DNA of 64,000 bases from Datnioides undecimradiatus (Eukaryota; Chordata; Actinopteri; Lobotiformes; Datnioididae), in assembly GCA_008933995.1 (NCBI GenBank), contig WARS01000029.1:16553131-16617130 (forward strand), written 5' to 3'. Each line of letters starts with the position of its first letter. The stretch's first letter is position 1. Position numbers and translations under genes: made by a program. The notes under the pieces were generated by a model that worked only from the letters and a program-made list of their open reading frames with translations, did no database searches and was not told the DNA's origin. This document shows positions 42,697-54,800 of the stretch, one piece after another.

Positions 42697-42810
42697 AAAA
42701 AAAAAAAAAAAAATCACATTTTTTTCAAGGGCAATGAATAAAACACTCCTTTTCATTCATGTATCATTTCATTTCAGAAATAAACAACATGGATCTAGCC
42801 AGTATAACTG

Positions 42811-42866
<56 letters not shown>

Positions 42867-45800
42867 CTATCTATATATATATATATATCTTTTTTTCTTT
42901 TCATAGAGTATTATTACAGTTTGTCTGCTGAAGCACCTGCTAGCAAGTATTAAAAAATTAATGTGTCAGAAATAAATTTACATCTATTGTGATGTACAAT
43001 ACAGAAACTCAAACATCAACTTACATGTGCACATATTTTTATTTTTTTCAAACAAGACATATGATTACATCAACACTGGTGTCAGCTGCAAGAAACCTCC
43101 AACCCCAACTTGACACTTCACTTCCATGTTGTGATGCCTTAGACAAGAAAGATGCTGGCACAGCTCTTCTGAATTGATGATGCACAGTTCTTTTGAATTG
43201 ATGATGCACAGATCTCCTGAATTGATGATGCACTTTTTGACATATGTGTCATGTGCACTACTGTAACTCAGACCTGATCAGAGCAGATTTTTCCCCAGCT
43301 TCTCTTGCAAATGGCCACAAGATTTGGTTTATTTTGATTTGGCTCCTAAATGTGCCATCATCTCCTGGGCTCTTCAGTGTCATGCCACCTGTCATCTCCT
43401 TTTTTATCTCTTTAAAATGTCACATTACTGCCTCATTCTTAATTCTCATTTGTTCTGTCTGTATATAATTCCAACCATGTCTTTTAGATAACTGAAGGAC
43501 AATGTTTGTATTTTTTTATATCTCACCAGTCTGAGACCTCTTTGTAATATTGTAGAATGGTTTGAAGGACTCGTGCTTTTAAAGTTGTCCGTTGGAAACT
43601 GAAGCAGATTGAAAGCTGCTCTCTGTTGTTACATTGTTGGTGGCCCACTGTCTACAGTAAACAATTTTTATTATCAGCAATATTAACAGCACTAGTAATA
43701 ATACAAGGAAAGTACTTCCAGAGTTGCAAAGAAAACAAAACAGGGTTGGGGAGCAGACTGAAACCTAAAAATGTTTTATAGCTGCTAGATTTTAAATAGT
43801 TTGTGTAACCTAGAATGCAAGAAAGTGTGCCTCCTTCTGTAATTGGTACCTGCTTGTTTATGATACTGACAAAACTCCCACTAGGGTGCCAGTACTTTCT
43901 ATATGAGCAATTGACTGTCCCCATGTAGATAATAAACAACCTGGTGTTCACAAGCATTCTCTGCAAAGCAGCTGTTTCCTGCATGGGCAAAAGGCAGGGT
44001 TTGCATGTGTGAGCATGCCCAGTCTGACTGCACTTCTGTTCTGGCATGGTGAAATTCGGTGTGGGATCCAAAAGCCTGGTTCATTTAGTGATTTGACTTA
44101 TGTGCAATGACTTTATTGGCTTTCCATCTCTGAACAAGACTTTGTCATAATGGGCTGTTTTATTGGCTGTAAAGATGGTCACAGTGAACACAATAGCAGT
44201 ATTTCTAGCATCTCTGTGATGTGTCTAAACATGCACCTTAATCCCTTGCTGCTACAGATTCACTTTCAATCTTGTCCTAGTGATCTAAAATGATTGAGCA
44301 CAGGTTGGCACCAAATTAAGAAATACAGGCTGGATGTTCCTCAGTGTAGAAGGGTTATTAATTATTAATTAATTGCTGCCTGCTACACTAGTCTTACACA
44401 AAGTGTCAGCATCTGAACTTCTTTTTAAATTTCTCCATTTGCTGAGCAAGAGTACTGTGTTGTGAAGTACTTCCTCCTGAAGCTTAAGAGCTGCCACATC
44501 ACCAGATATCAGCAGGGATATTGAGAAATTGCATTACTCAGCAATAACACAGTGACCAAAAATATAAAAAATAAGAAGTTGTACAAAAACATATTATTGT
44601 AAGATTGGGCAAACATAAAATAAACTCAAACTGCAGTGCATATGTTGGGAATGCAGGAGCAAGTAAATAAAGCAGTTGCTTGTTTATATTGTGACCTAAA
44701 GGTACAAAAGCAATTTACTTGAAAAGGTGACACTGTCATGTCTAAAATACACAGATAACAAGCAAAACCTGCTTACAAACAGCTTCACTATTACATTATA
44801 TATAACACCTGCCAACAGCTCATGCTGCTGATACTGCAGTGTAATACATGCACAGCCTACAAGCCTCTCAATTGACTTGCTTTCCAAGTTCTCATAGATA
44901 GACCTCAGGCAGTGGCAGCCTAGCAAACTTGTTTAACAGTTAGTTTGTTTTGTATTCATGACCTACAAGATGTTGAATACGATTGTAGGAGTAGCTGAGA
45001 TCTGTCTATTTTATATTATGTTCTGTTTTGCAATATGAGGTCAGTATTTAACTTTGGATCAAGTCTTAATTTGGTGTTAACAAAATGCCATTAATGGTGA
45101 TTTCCACACATATCTACAACGACCCCTTTTCTGAGTCTTCATACATTTGACACTGCCATCCTGCTGTTCGTTTTTGTGTAAAAATGGGAATGGTGTGGTG
45201 CTGAACACTGCAGTCCCACACGGAACCAGACTTCATTTTTCATTCTCTTTCACTTGATGCATTATTATTTGGTAAATTCCATTTTTCTAAAAATCAGTTT
45301 TATCTGTATCTGTAGTGGGTTAAGATTGTCTATGTGGCCAGATAATCCAATGGGACTCTTGCCTATTGTATTCTATGACTGTTGCAGAAAGAGTTTCCAT
45401 TAACTGAATGTAAATCTCATCCTTTTTAGCATGCATTGAAATGCAAATCCATATGTGCAATGCAAGCATGTGTGTCATGTGAAGTCATGTTTGTCTTTTG
45501 CATAAATTTGATGGTGACCTGGTGTTAAATTATTTTTTAGGCTGTTTAAAATAATAATGTCATGCTTGTATTTTACTGTTGCAGCAGGCTCACCGTGCAG
45601 GAAAATCTGTTATTGTTGAGATCAGAATGCGAGTCAGAAGTGTGAAAGTGGCTAAATTACAGAGCAGATGGCCTGGCTGTCACAGTGAGATCCCATTTTC
45701 ATTCATTCATATTCATTCATCTTGTACAGCACTCCCTGAGCTCTGACTAAGTGTGCACACACATAACATGTCTCTTCCCCCTTTCTTTAAAAGGAAAGAT

Positions 45801-48800
45801 TTTAAAGACTAAAAATGAATAAAACATTGAAAGAAAACACACAGGTGGGTTGTACAAAACATGTATGATACTGAAAAAAACATAGAATGGTTTTCCTCCG
45901 CATTGAATTTTGTCTTTAGATGTAACTTTAAGCATTCTGTCATTACATGCATTTTTGAGTGTGGCAGATGCAGTCATCTTTCCTTTATTATCACTGAATA
46001 AGTGGCCTGTGGATGAGTGTATGGAACTTTACTTTTTGCTTACACTCCACCCTCCGTCCATCTGTGCCTGTCTCAATTGTCGAATGCTTCTGACTTGACA
46101 GTTGGCTGCCATCGTTGAGCATATGTGACTAACTATCAATTGTAGAGTTTGGGTTTTATCCAGCACCGCTGACACCAGTCGACCCCTCCGCAGCCATTTG
46201 GACATTTAGCATGTTTAATCGCCTGCAGCAGCAAGTCAGAGAGAGCTCTCTGAATGATTTTTCAGCAGAGCAAATCAGCAGTGTCACCCATGTAGTTGGT
46301 ATCTCTTACTCTTCATTTTGCTTTTTGGTTTTTGTCTTTCACAAGGAAAGACCACAGACTGACAAAGCCAGTTCGCGAAAAGAAACATTATTTAGTGTCA
46401 GCTGCATTTAAAAAAAAAAAAATATTTTATTATTTTCCATCATTTAGTGAATTAAAAATACAAATTGTTGCTCATATTAAACACATAAAGGGTCAGCTGG
46501 CCATGGGCTGTTGTAGTCTTTACAGTATATTTCACAGGGATAACGGTAACAGAGGTGACTTCCAGTGACATGAGACAAAGCACTTAATGGTTAGCACTTT
46601 TTGCCATCTTTGATGTTGTCTTTGTTTATCAGGTCTCAGTCTTCGATGTCTGTCTAATTTAGTTTTCTATCTTTTTGCTCTCCCCTTGGCCTTGGAAAGA
46701 GGACCAGATGAAATGCATCGGGGTCGGTCCACTCCAACAACCTCAACCTGAAAAGAGGCATTGTTTGCTAGATGCCATGTAGAATGGGAGGATGAGGCTA
46801 GTTGCTGGCAGAACAACGAGTGGGTGGTTGGACAACCTGTTTAAAATCCACTTCCACCCTGAGGAAACATTGTGTAAAGGGGATTATTACTTATAGAGAT
46901 GATGTGTTTCATTGTCAGTCCCTGCCCTTCATCTAGTGTTTTAAGTAATCTCTCCAGGCTCTTTAATGTGTGCTCTTCTACTTTTTTCCATTGCTGTGTT
47001 TTGTCTAGGCTCTTTTGGTAACTGCAAAGCTCTGAAAGCTTTGATAAAGTCTATATCAGACAGTGTTGTGTGCAACAGTTTTAATTTACAAGTTAAACTA
47101 TTTTTAACTGGGTTTTTTTCTCCTAAGAGAAGAAATCTGTATAATTCAAAAAAGAAGGGTTGTTTGAGTTACAGTATCCACAGGAAGATTATCCCTGTTG
47201 TTGTTTAGGACAGAGCACTTTGGTAAAGAACCGGCATTTGGTATTTTATGCTGGCCTTATTTGATCGAGTTATTTTGTTTTTTAGGCCATTGTTTCGTTG
47301 GAAGGTTGATTAATTGTTGAATACAATCATCAAATTGTTGATTGTTACTTCAAAAACATTATTTAGGTCAAATTTACTTTGTTAAACCACTCGCGATGCA
47401 CCATGGACATTATTTCTAGCATCAGAGTTGCACACATTTGTATTGCGCATCACATCAGAATTCGGCATACTTCAGATACACATAACTTTGCAATTAAGGG
47501 CTTGTCAGCAACACTTAGTCTCAGAGCCCACGAAGAGATGGTTGTATAGTCTAGATGCCCTGTAAAGACAAACTAGAGAAAAGCCCTACTCACTCAATGA
47601 CAAACAAGGGAGTGTCAGCTTTCATCTCAATGATGACCCATTTTCTTTAAAAAACTGTACTCTGTCATGGGTTAGTAAAATAATGTATGCACATCGTGGT
47701 TGCAACACTCATAAGTTTGTTAAACCTGAGCCATTTGGTGTGGAGGAGCCTCTTTCATCCTCTGTGATGTGAGTCAGTGAGTCAGTGAGTCACTCCCCGG
47801 TGCCTTGCCTTTCAGTCAGTTCCTCTGCGTCTTAATCATCTCTAGATTCACACACAGCCTATCTTCTCTATTATTCTACAAAAAACATTCATGTTTACTG
47901 TGAGATTGTACCAGCTGTAAATTGAAATGTTTTTCATCACTACTGCACATTGTACAGCTTGTATCACTGCTCCACAAGCATATATTTTAATGTATTCCAA
48001 CCACCACATGGTGTTTTTGTTCCTGTAATATGGCTTTCAACACTGAGACTGGGCAGAGCCTTTAACACCCTCCAAAGTCTAAATCGCAAGAGGTTTAATG
48101 ATACCAGAGTAAGACATTTAAAGAAACAAATTAACGTGTAAATGTGACCGGAGTTGCTTTTCTTTATTGTTTTTTTCTGTTTGCTGTAATTCAAATTTTA
48201 AAGCAATGAATATGTAGCTAACTGTGCTGTGACTGGGCTATCCAGAGCTTTTGTCCTGTCTGTTAAAAGTGGCAGCACTAGCTGGTTGATGTAGGGGAGC
48301 GTTATTGATAACTAAAAGCCCAGGAGGGCAAGTAAAGGACATTGTATTTATTTATAGTTGGCCACCTGCAGCCTTCACACGTGTTGAGACCTTTGATAAA
48401 CAGAGCTGAGCTGCCCACAGTCAGACTGCATGTCAGTCCCAGCAGTGAGTCACAGGCTGAGCCTCTGATCTGGGTTAGGTCACTGGCAATGAGCTGCTCA
48501 CTGGTTAAGAGGACCTACTCTGGGGTAATAATCTAATTGGTAACCTCAGATATCTTTTGTTACTCTGGCTTAGTGTGATGCACAGTCCTTGGCTGTGACA
48601 TTTATTCTCAGGAAAACAGAGCTGAGCAGGGGGTCAGCCTGCCAGGCCCTCCTGGAAACACAAGCAATAGTCTGAAACTACATTCGAGTTTTTCTCCACA
48701 GGACATGTCAGATTAATTCACTCTATAATACACATTTTTATGATAGGGTGTTGAAAATATTTTAAGGTGAATTTGGGTAGACGAGAGGCAAAAAAGTTTT

Positions 48801-51800
48801 TAAATTCACCCTGTGCTTTCTCTGCTCTTTCACATTTCTTTATAATTACTGACTACCATGGATGTTATAACTCACTAAAATTATACTAAAACTACTCTAA
48901 GAAACTTTTAGTTGAAATAAATATAAAACTACATTTTAGAAAAACTAAACTAAAACTAACTTTTTAGTTATAATAATCTTTGTCAGTTTGGTCAAACTTG
49001 TCAACACATCAAGCGTGAAGAGACATTGGTGCATATATCCTGTATATGTTTATTGAGACTGCGGTGTCGATCTGTGAGTAACACTTTTACAAAGTATTGT
49101 AACGCCTATTCTGAACATTAAAATTGCCCCTGACAATATGGCTATATTATAGTATAAGATAGCCATTAAGAAACAAAACAAAACAAAATTAAACTGAAAC
49201 TATCAATTAAACTCTGGAAGCTATCTGAAATTAAGTTAAGAGTTGAAAACAATAACCAAAAACTAATGAACTAATTATGTATTTCTTTGATTTTGCTTTA
49301 TTTCATTATATTTATTTTTTTACTTTGAGGTTTAAAAAGTGCTCTATAAATAAAGATCATACACAACCACAATAACCTTTACTATTTCATTAAAAATTGC
49401 TAATGGCTAACTGTAATAAGGAACGCTGTATTTTAAAGCAAATATGCAGAACCTGCATCCCAAAACTTTTTTCTCAGTTTCTCCTTTTAGTTTACTAACA
49501 ATAATACCTGTAAGTGTAGGAGGAAGGTAATTCCAGGTTTGAAATAGGATATGCTTAACTATGCTGAAAGCCATTGACTGCAGAATTACCTGTCATAGTT
49601 CTTCTGTTATAGTAATTTACCTGCAGTGTCTTGAATCACATGTTAGAAATACAATTAGAAACACTTTGCAGTGCACAGACAATCCTAGTAGAAATACGTT
49701 GGAAGTGAAACCAGTGCAAAAATGCCTGGGGCTCATGCACAGCTTTGCCTAGGCAGGGCCAGGTTTTCCAGTTATATATTACTGAATACATTTGAAAAAA
49801 GTGTGTTTAAGTCTAAAAGTAGGGTGTGGAGTGCAGGAAGTCATCCTTTCTTAGTACTTGTCTGAAATGCACAGGTCAAAAAAAAGAGAACACATTTATG
49901 AAGATGAAAAATATAACTATTACATAACTTAAGTTTTGTCCTGAAAAAGATTCTTAAAACCTATAGTGCAGAACTTTAGTATTGTCCTTCTGACAGTGAG
50001 AGAATTTGCACACACACTGTTTTGACACATGCTTCTGGCAATGAACAAAAATTCAATGATTTTTGAAGTTTCATTCACTACAAAATCCAGAGAGATGTAC
50101 TTAGTCTTTGAATTGTGCAAACTTATTTGGCAAGGGCTTGAATGTATCAGAGGTTCTTTATATATAAATGTCTCATAGTCCAGGTTTAAGAGCTCATCTC
50201 ATGTTTGTTATGTGTTCTTGTTTTTCTTCTTTGTCTTCAACAGAAAATTTCAATACCACGGTCAGAAAATTCCAGTGAGCTGCAAACATTTACTTTCTAC
50301 CTATCAAATGTGGGCCGAGATAACCCCCAGGGCAGCTTCGACTGCATCCAGCAGTACATCACCAGGTGAAGGCAAACACTAGATCTCACTCATTTTGTTC
50401 TCTCTTTTATCAAGTGTTCAACTACATCTTCTCTCTTCAAAACCCATATTCACCAACTAATGTCAAATTTACATTTGTTGTTGCCGAGCATTTGAATCAT
50501 GACCCTAGTGTTTGAGCCAAGTGTAAATAATCTGTCCTTGGACAGATTATTTACACTAATGAGTGTTTCCAGACTGACAGTCTGTTGGTTTAACAAAGTT
50601 GGGACATGAGGCCAATCTGCTTAATATTTACAAGTATTAAACACAATACATTTTAAAGGACATTGAAGTTCTTGAAAAGAATGGTGTATGCTGTTCAGTT
50701 TTTGGTATAGCTTTGGTGTTATGTTTTCACTGTAAACAAATTAAGTTAAAGGGCTCCAGTACGTTTCAACTCAGTTTTTGCATTTGCTCCTGCTGCAAGC
50801 GTTTGTGTCACACAACCTCCATATGTGTGGGTTTTTCCTTCCCATGCATCAGGCCCATTAAACTCGTGCACACTTTGTCCATGCTAACACATACAAAAAA
50901 TGTGTTAACAGAATCAGATGAATAGGATCAGATGTCTATGTCAAAGGGGAAGGGAGTAGAGAAACAAAATGGTGAACAACAAGAACCTTCTGCTTCTCTT
51001 ACTGTCAAGTTTCTGACCCCATTACACTGAAAATATTTTTAACAAGTGGGTCAGGTGGAGTTCATCCACATCTCTGACTGGATCCTAATCAACCTCGAGT
51101 TCCAATCTAAAACCCAAATGACAGAGCTCAGCTTCCACCGACTGCGCCAGCACCATCTCATTTTCTGCCAAATCCTCATCAAAGTGGAGGGGAATCAAAA
51201 GAGCCGGAAAGTCAGGAAAGAATGGGATTTGATCCGGCAGTGAGTCGTACTGTGGGAACCCACAGTTGGATGGAAATTGAAAAAATAATAGTTGTGCCCT
51301 CAGGGTTTTTAATGGATCTCATCTGGGCAGGAATGCACAGTGTTGGGGTGGGTTATTGCAAATAGTGAGAGATTTAAGGTTAATACTGAGAACTCGCAGT
51401 GCTGGATTTATGTTAAGTATTTTAAGGAGGGATCCTCTAAAATATAATAAGATATTGGTTTCCCCGCTGTCTATCTCTCTTTGACTCTGTCTGTCTTTTT
51501 TTCTCACGTCTCCTCTTTGTTTTGGCAGTGAAGGGAGCATTCAGCTGGATTGTTTGGGTGGGATCCAGGACAAGATTACAGTATGTGCCACAGACGACTC
51601 CTACCAGAAGGCCAGGGAAAGCATGGCCCAGGTCGAGGAGGAGACGCGCAGTAGGAGTGCCATTGTCATCAAGCCTGGGGGAAGATATGTAGGTAAGGAG
51701 ACAAGGGATAGATACATGCAGACCACCCAATATGCACCGGTCAGTGAGACAATTTCTCAGTCATGGACCCTGTTTTAAAACGAAATGTTTAATGTTGATG

Positions 51801-54800
51801 ACTAACCAGTGGCTAATGTTGGCAACTGAAGCAATAAATTCCTCAGTTCTTTCTGTATTGAATGAGAAAGCTGAGTTCTCCTGCATGCTGAGCTGTGGCA
51901 GCAGTGCAAACATGTTCCAGGTTGCCTTAAATAAAAACAGTTATCAGTATCCATCCTACTGCCCTTGTTATTTGGTTGGCTTTAAATGAGGCTTAGGTTC
52001 ACCATTGATCTAGATCATCCCCAGATATCCAAAACTGGCATCATTAGCCACACTGCATGTTCACACAAAGAACAAGAGACCTACCCGCAAAATAAACTGC
52101 AAAACAACAGAAAACTTGGCAAAAAAAAAGTCACCCCTCAAAGTTTGAAGTCAGGCCAACTATACCACAGGTATTAATGCATCTTTGAGTTCAAACTATT
52201 ACAGCTCAGTTTAGGAATTTATTGCTTGAACTAACTTTATTTAACATAAATGCTGATTGCAGATACACTTGAAATGTGGCAAATGTTCCCTTTAAATAAA
52301 TCAGTTTATGTTTAACTGAAAAGAAAGAGGTGCTGGGAGATAACATGAGTAGAGAATGTGGAGTCTCTGTACCCTGCAGACATTCAAATGTGTTTGTAGA
52401 GCCTTTCTCCACTGGTGCATGGGTTTACATTGCACCAGACAATTTGTTAGTGTCTGTGACTAGAGACCAGCATGATGCCAGCATGCCTCATCTGTAACCA
52501 GGACTTTATTGAATTTGATGGTGGATGCTTCCCCAGTGGCCTAACATATGATGTGCCACATACACACTGATCCTCTGTTCTCCCATGAATGTAATTTGAA
52601 CATGTCCCTAGGCATTGCACATTGACTTTCTGGTTTCTTGTTTTGGTCTTGAACCTGAACTACAAAACAAACTGTACTATATTTACAGCAGAAAACCACA
52701 GCAGGTAGTGTCTCAAAGCCTGAAAAGAAATAAATCCAGCCTATCCACTGTTCAGCAGTGAGTCAAAAAACATTTAGTCCATGTGTGCTGCAGGGCCAAA
52801 GAGTGCTTTGGTCTCAGTAGGAGGTAACATTGGATTCAGTCTGGATCTGAATCACTTGAATGCAACTCTCAGGGGAAGGTGATAATAGCTGATGTTTGTA
52901 ATGGAAGGTGAGCTAGCGCGGACGTGGCAGCAGTAAAGATCAGTGTATGATGCATTGTTTGTGAGTCATCTGGAAGTTCTCAGCCATTATCACTCACTGA
53001 GCTAAAAGCTGTTGACAGAAAAATAATGCATTTCTTTCTGACACTGTAATTATTTTCTCTCCTTAAAAACAAGCACTGGCTGCGGGCCAACGGTCACTTG
53101 ATTTTTCTAACAGCATCTTTGTTTCAGTGGTATATTTTTGTACCAAATTCTTCTTGTGATTTAAATTGTCATAAAACTGAAAATCTTGTCATAACTTCAA
53201 TGAACTATAAACTATCGAAGCATTTTTTTGTAGAAGTGGTGGCCTTAATTATTTAGAAACCCGCCATGCTATTTCTTATCAAATTTGTCTAATGTAAAAT
53301 TCTTACTTCACTTCTGTCACTCCTCCACACCACAGGTAAGAAGGTTCAGATCCGGAAACCGGCACCTGGCCTCTCAGACATTGCCCCATTACGGAGGACA
53401 TCTCGGCCTGTCATCATCTCGAGCAGTACACTTAAGAAGAGCACAGCTCAGCACAGGCCGCTCCGAGAGCGCCTCATACACCTGTTGGCCCTCAAGCCTT
53501 ACAAAAAGCCAGAGTTAATCCTGAGGTTGCAGAAAGATGGCCTCCTGCCATTGGACAAGGACTCACTGGATAGCCACCTGCAACAGGTTAGTCACACACA
53601 TTACATCAGTATTTTCACCTTGAGTCTCACACAGTGAACTTATTCCTTCTGATTATCCTCAACTCACCCATACCTTTTTTCTCATCTCCTAGGTGGCGAA
53701 CCTGAATGGGAGAGACAACACCTTCACATTGAAGGACTTTTTGTATAAGGAGGTTCAGAAGGACTGGCCAGGCTACACAGAAGGAGACCAGCAGCTTCTC
53801 AAGAGAATCCTGTTCAGGTACATTTGAGATATTGATTGCTCCCTTTTTGATGTGTCATCCTACTCTGACGGTGACTCTCTCCAGACATAAATTTATAGAG
53901 GCTGAACAGGCATTTTGGAAAAATATTGGAAAAAATGTTAAATGGTGTATTTTGCGGTGACGTGAATGAACGTATTTTTACAGTGTACTTATTTTGTTGT
54001 ATTATGTTGTTCTTTTTACTCAACAGTGATGTTGTGATTCATTGTTAGACTTTGCTGTGTCTGGTGAATAGGTTCTATGTAATGTGGCATACGGCAGCTT
54101 GAGGTTCCTTAACTTCTAACTAGCTAATACTGTAGCATTGGACTGAATTTCTAAAGAAACAGTTATATGGATACACTTTGTTGTTTCATTGTTTGTGTCA
54201 ACTCTCTTTGGTGAAGAGTGAGGCCAAGGGGTTATGACTGGAATTGTAGAGCTGCAAAGCATAAAGAGTTGTCCTTCTGTAATGGAATGGCATTGATGCA
54301 TGCAAGGTCTTTCCCTTTTAATGTCTTAGTGTTATACCGATTATGGTATATGAGATATGATAATCTGAGTCATGGGTGGGATGGGTGTGCACAGGATGGA
54401 TACTGGGGTTGTTTACACTGCAAGCCAGGTAGCAGGCAAAAATGAGCACCCTGATTTGCTGACTCCTGTAAGTAGAATGTCATCTCTCTGGCAAGGAGCC
54501 AGAGATTGTGCCAGAAGTGGAGTGGTGCCGAATTCATTTACTTGGGCTCACCACTTTGCATTTGCACTGGCTCTTGGACCAAAATCCCTGAAAGAGTATG
54601 GGAAGACAGTTGCCTCTATACAATGACAGGAAGCTGGGGCTGGGGGGCACTGACTGTTGTACCTGTAGCCCACAGTACCTTTGTGGAGTCTCTGGAAAGG
54701 ATTCCATCTAGGCACTATATTACTAGTAGGCAATGATGGAAAACCTCATATTTCAATTGGCCTGGAAACTCTTTGGGATCCCTCAGGGGGAGCTGGAAAG

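Larger units (their letters stand above)
42513..50243 (+). other. ell: ell intron 2 (7.7 kb)
   Basis: The donor GTAAGA is followed 68 bp later by long AT and GATA microsatellites. The intron also holds a 24-bp minisatellite (43158-43229), a triple AP-1 array (47770-47792), a CTAAAA-rich decayed stretch (about 48870-49270) and a repeat-tail-like piece near 49321-49360. No gene was recognised; a 139-codon minus-strand open frame at 43652-44071 has no family resemblance. Confidence 0.85.

Noticed and set aside
42812-42889. Regularly spaced repeats that could suggest a CRISPR-like array
   Set aside because: The units are 4-base GATA microsatellite repeats without spacers, in a vertebrate intron.
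43652-44071. 139-codon open frame on the minus strand in ell intron 2
   Set aside because: No recognisable protein family and no promoter or splice context; treated as chance.
48870-49270. CTAAAA-rich stretch considered as a named transposon family
   Set aside because: No terminal repeats or coding match could be defined; kept only as an unassigned decayed repeat.
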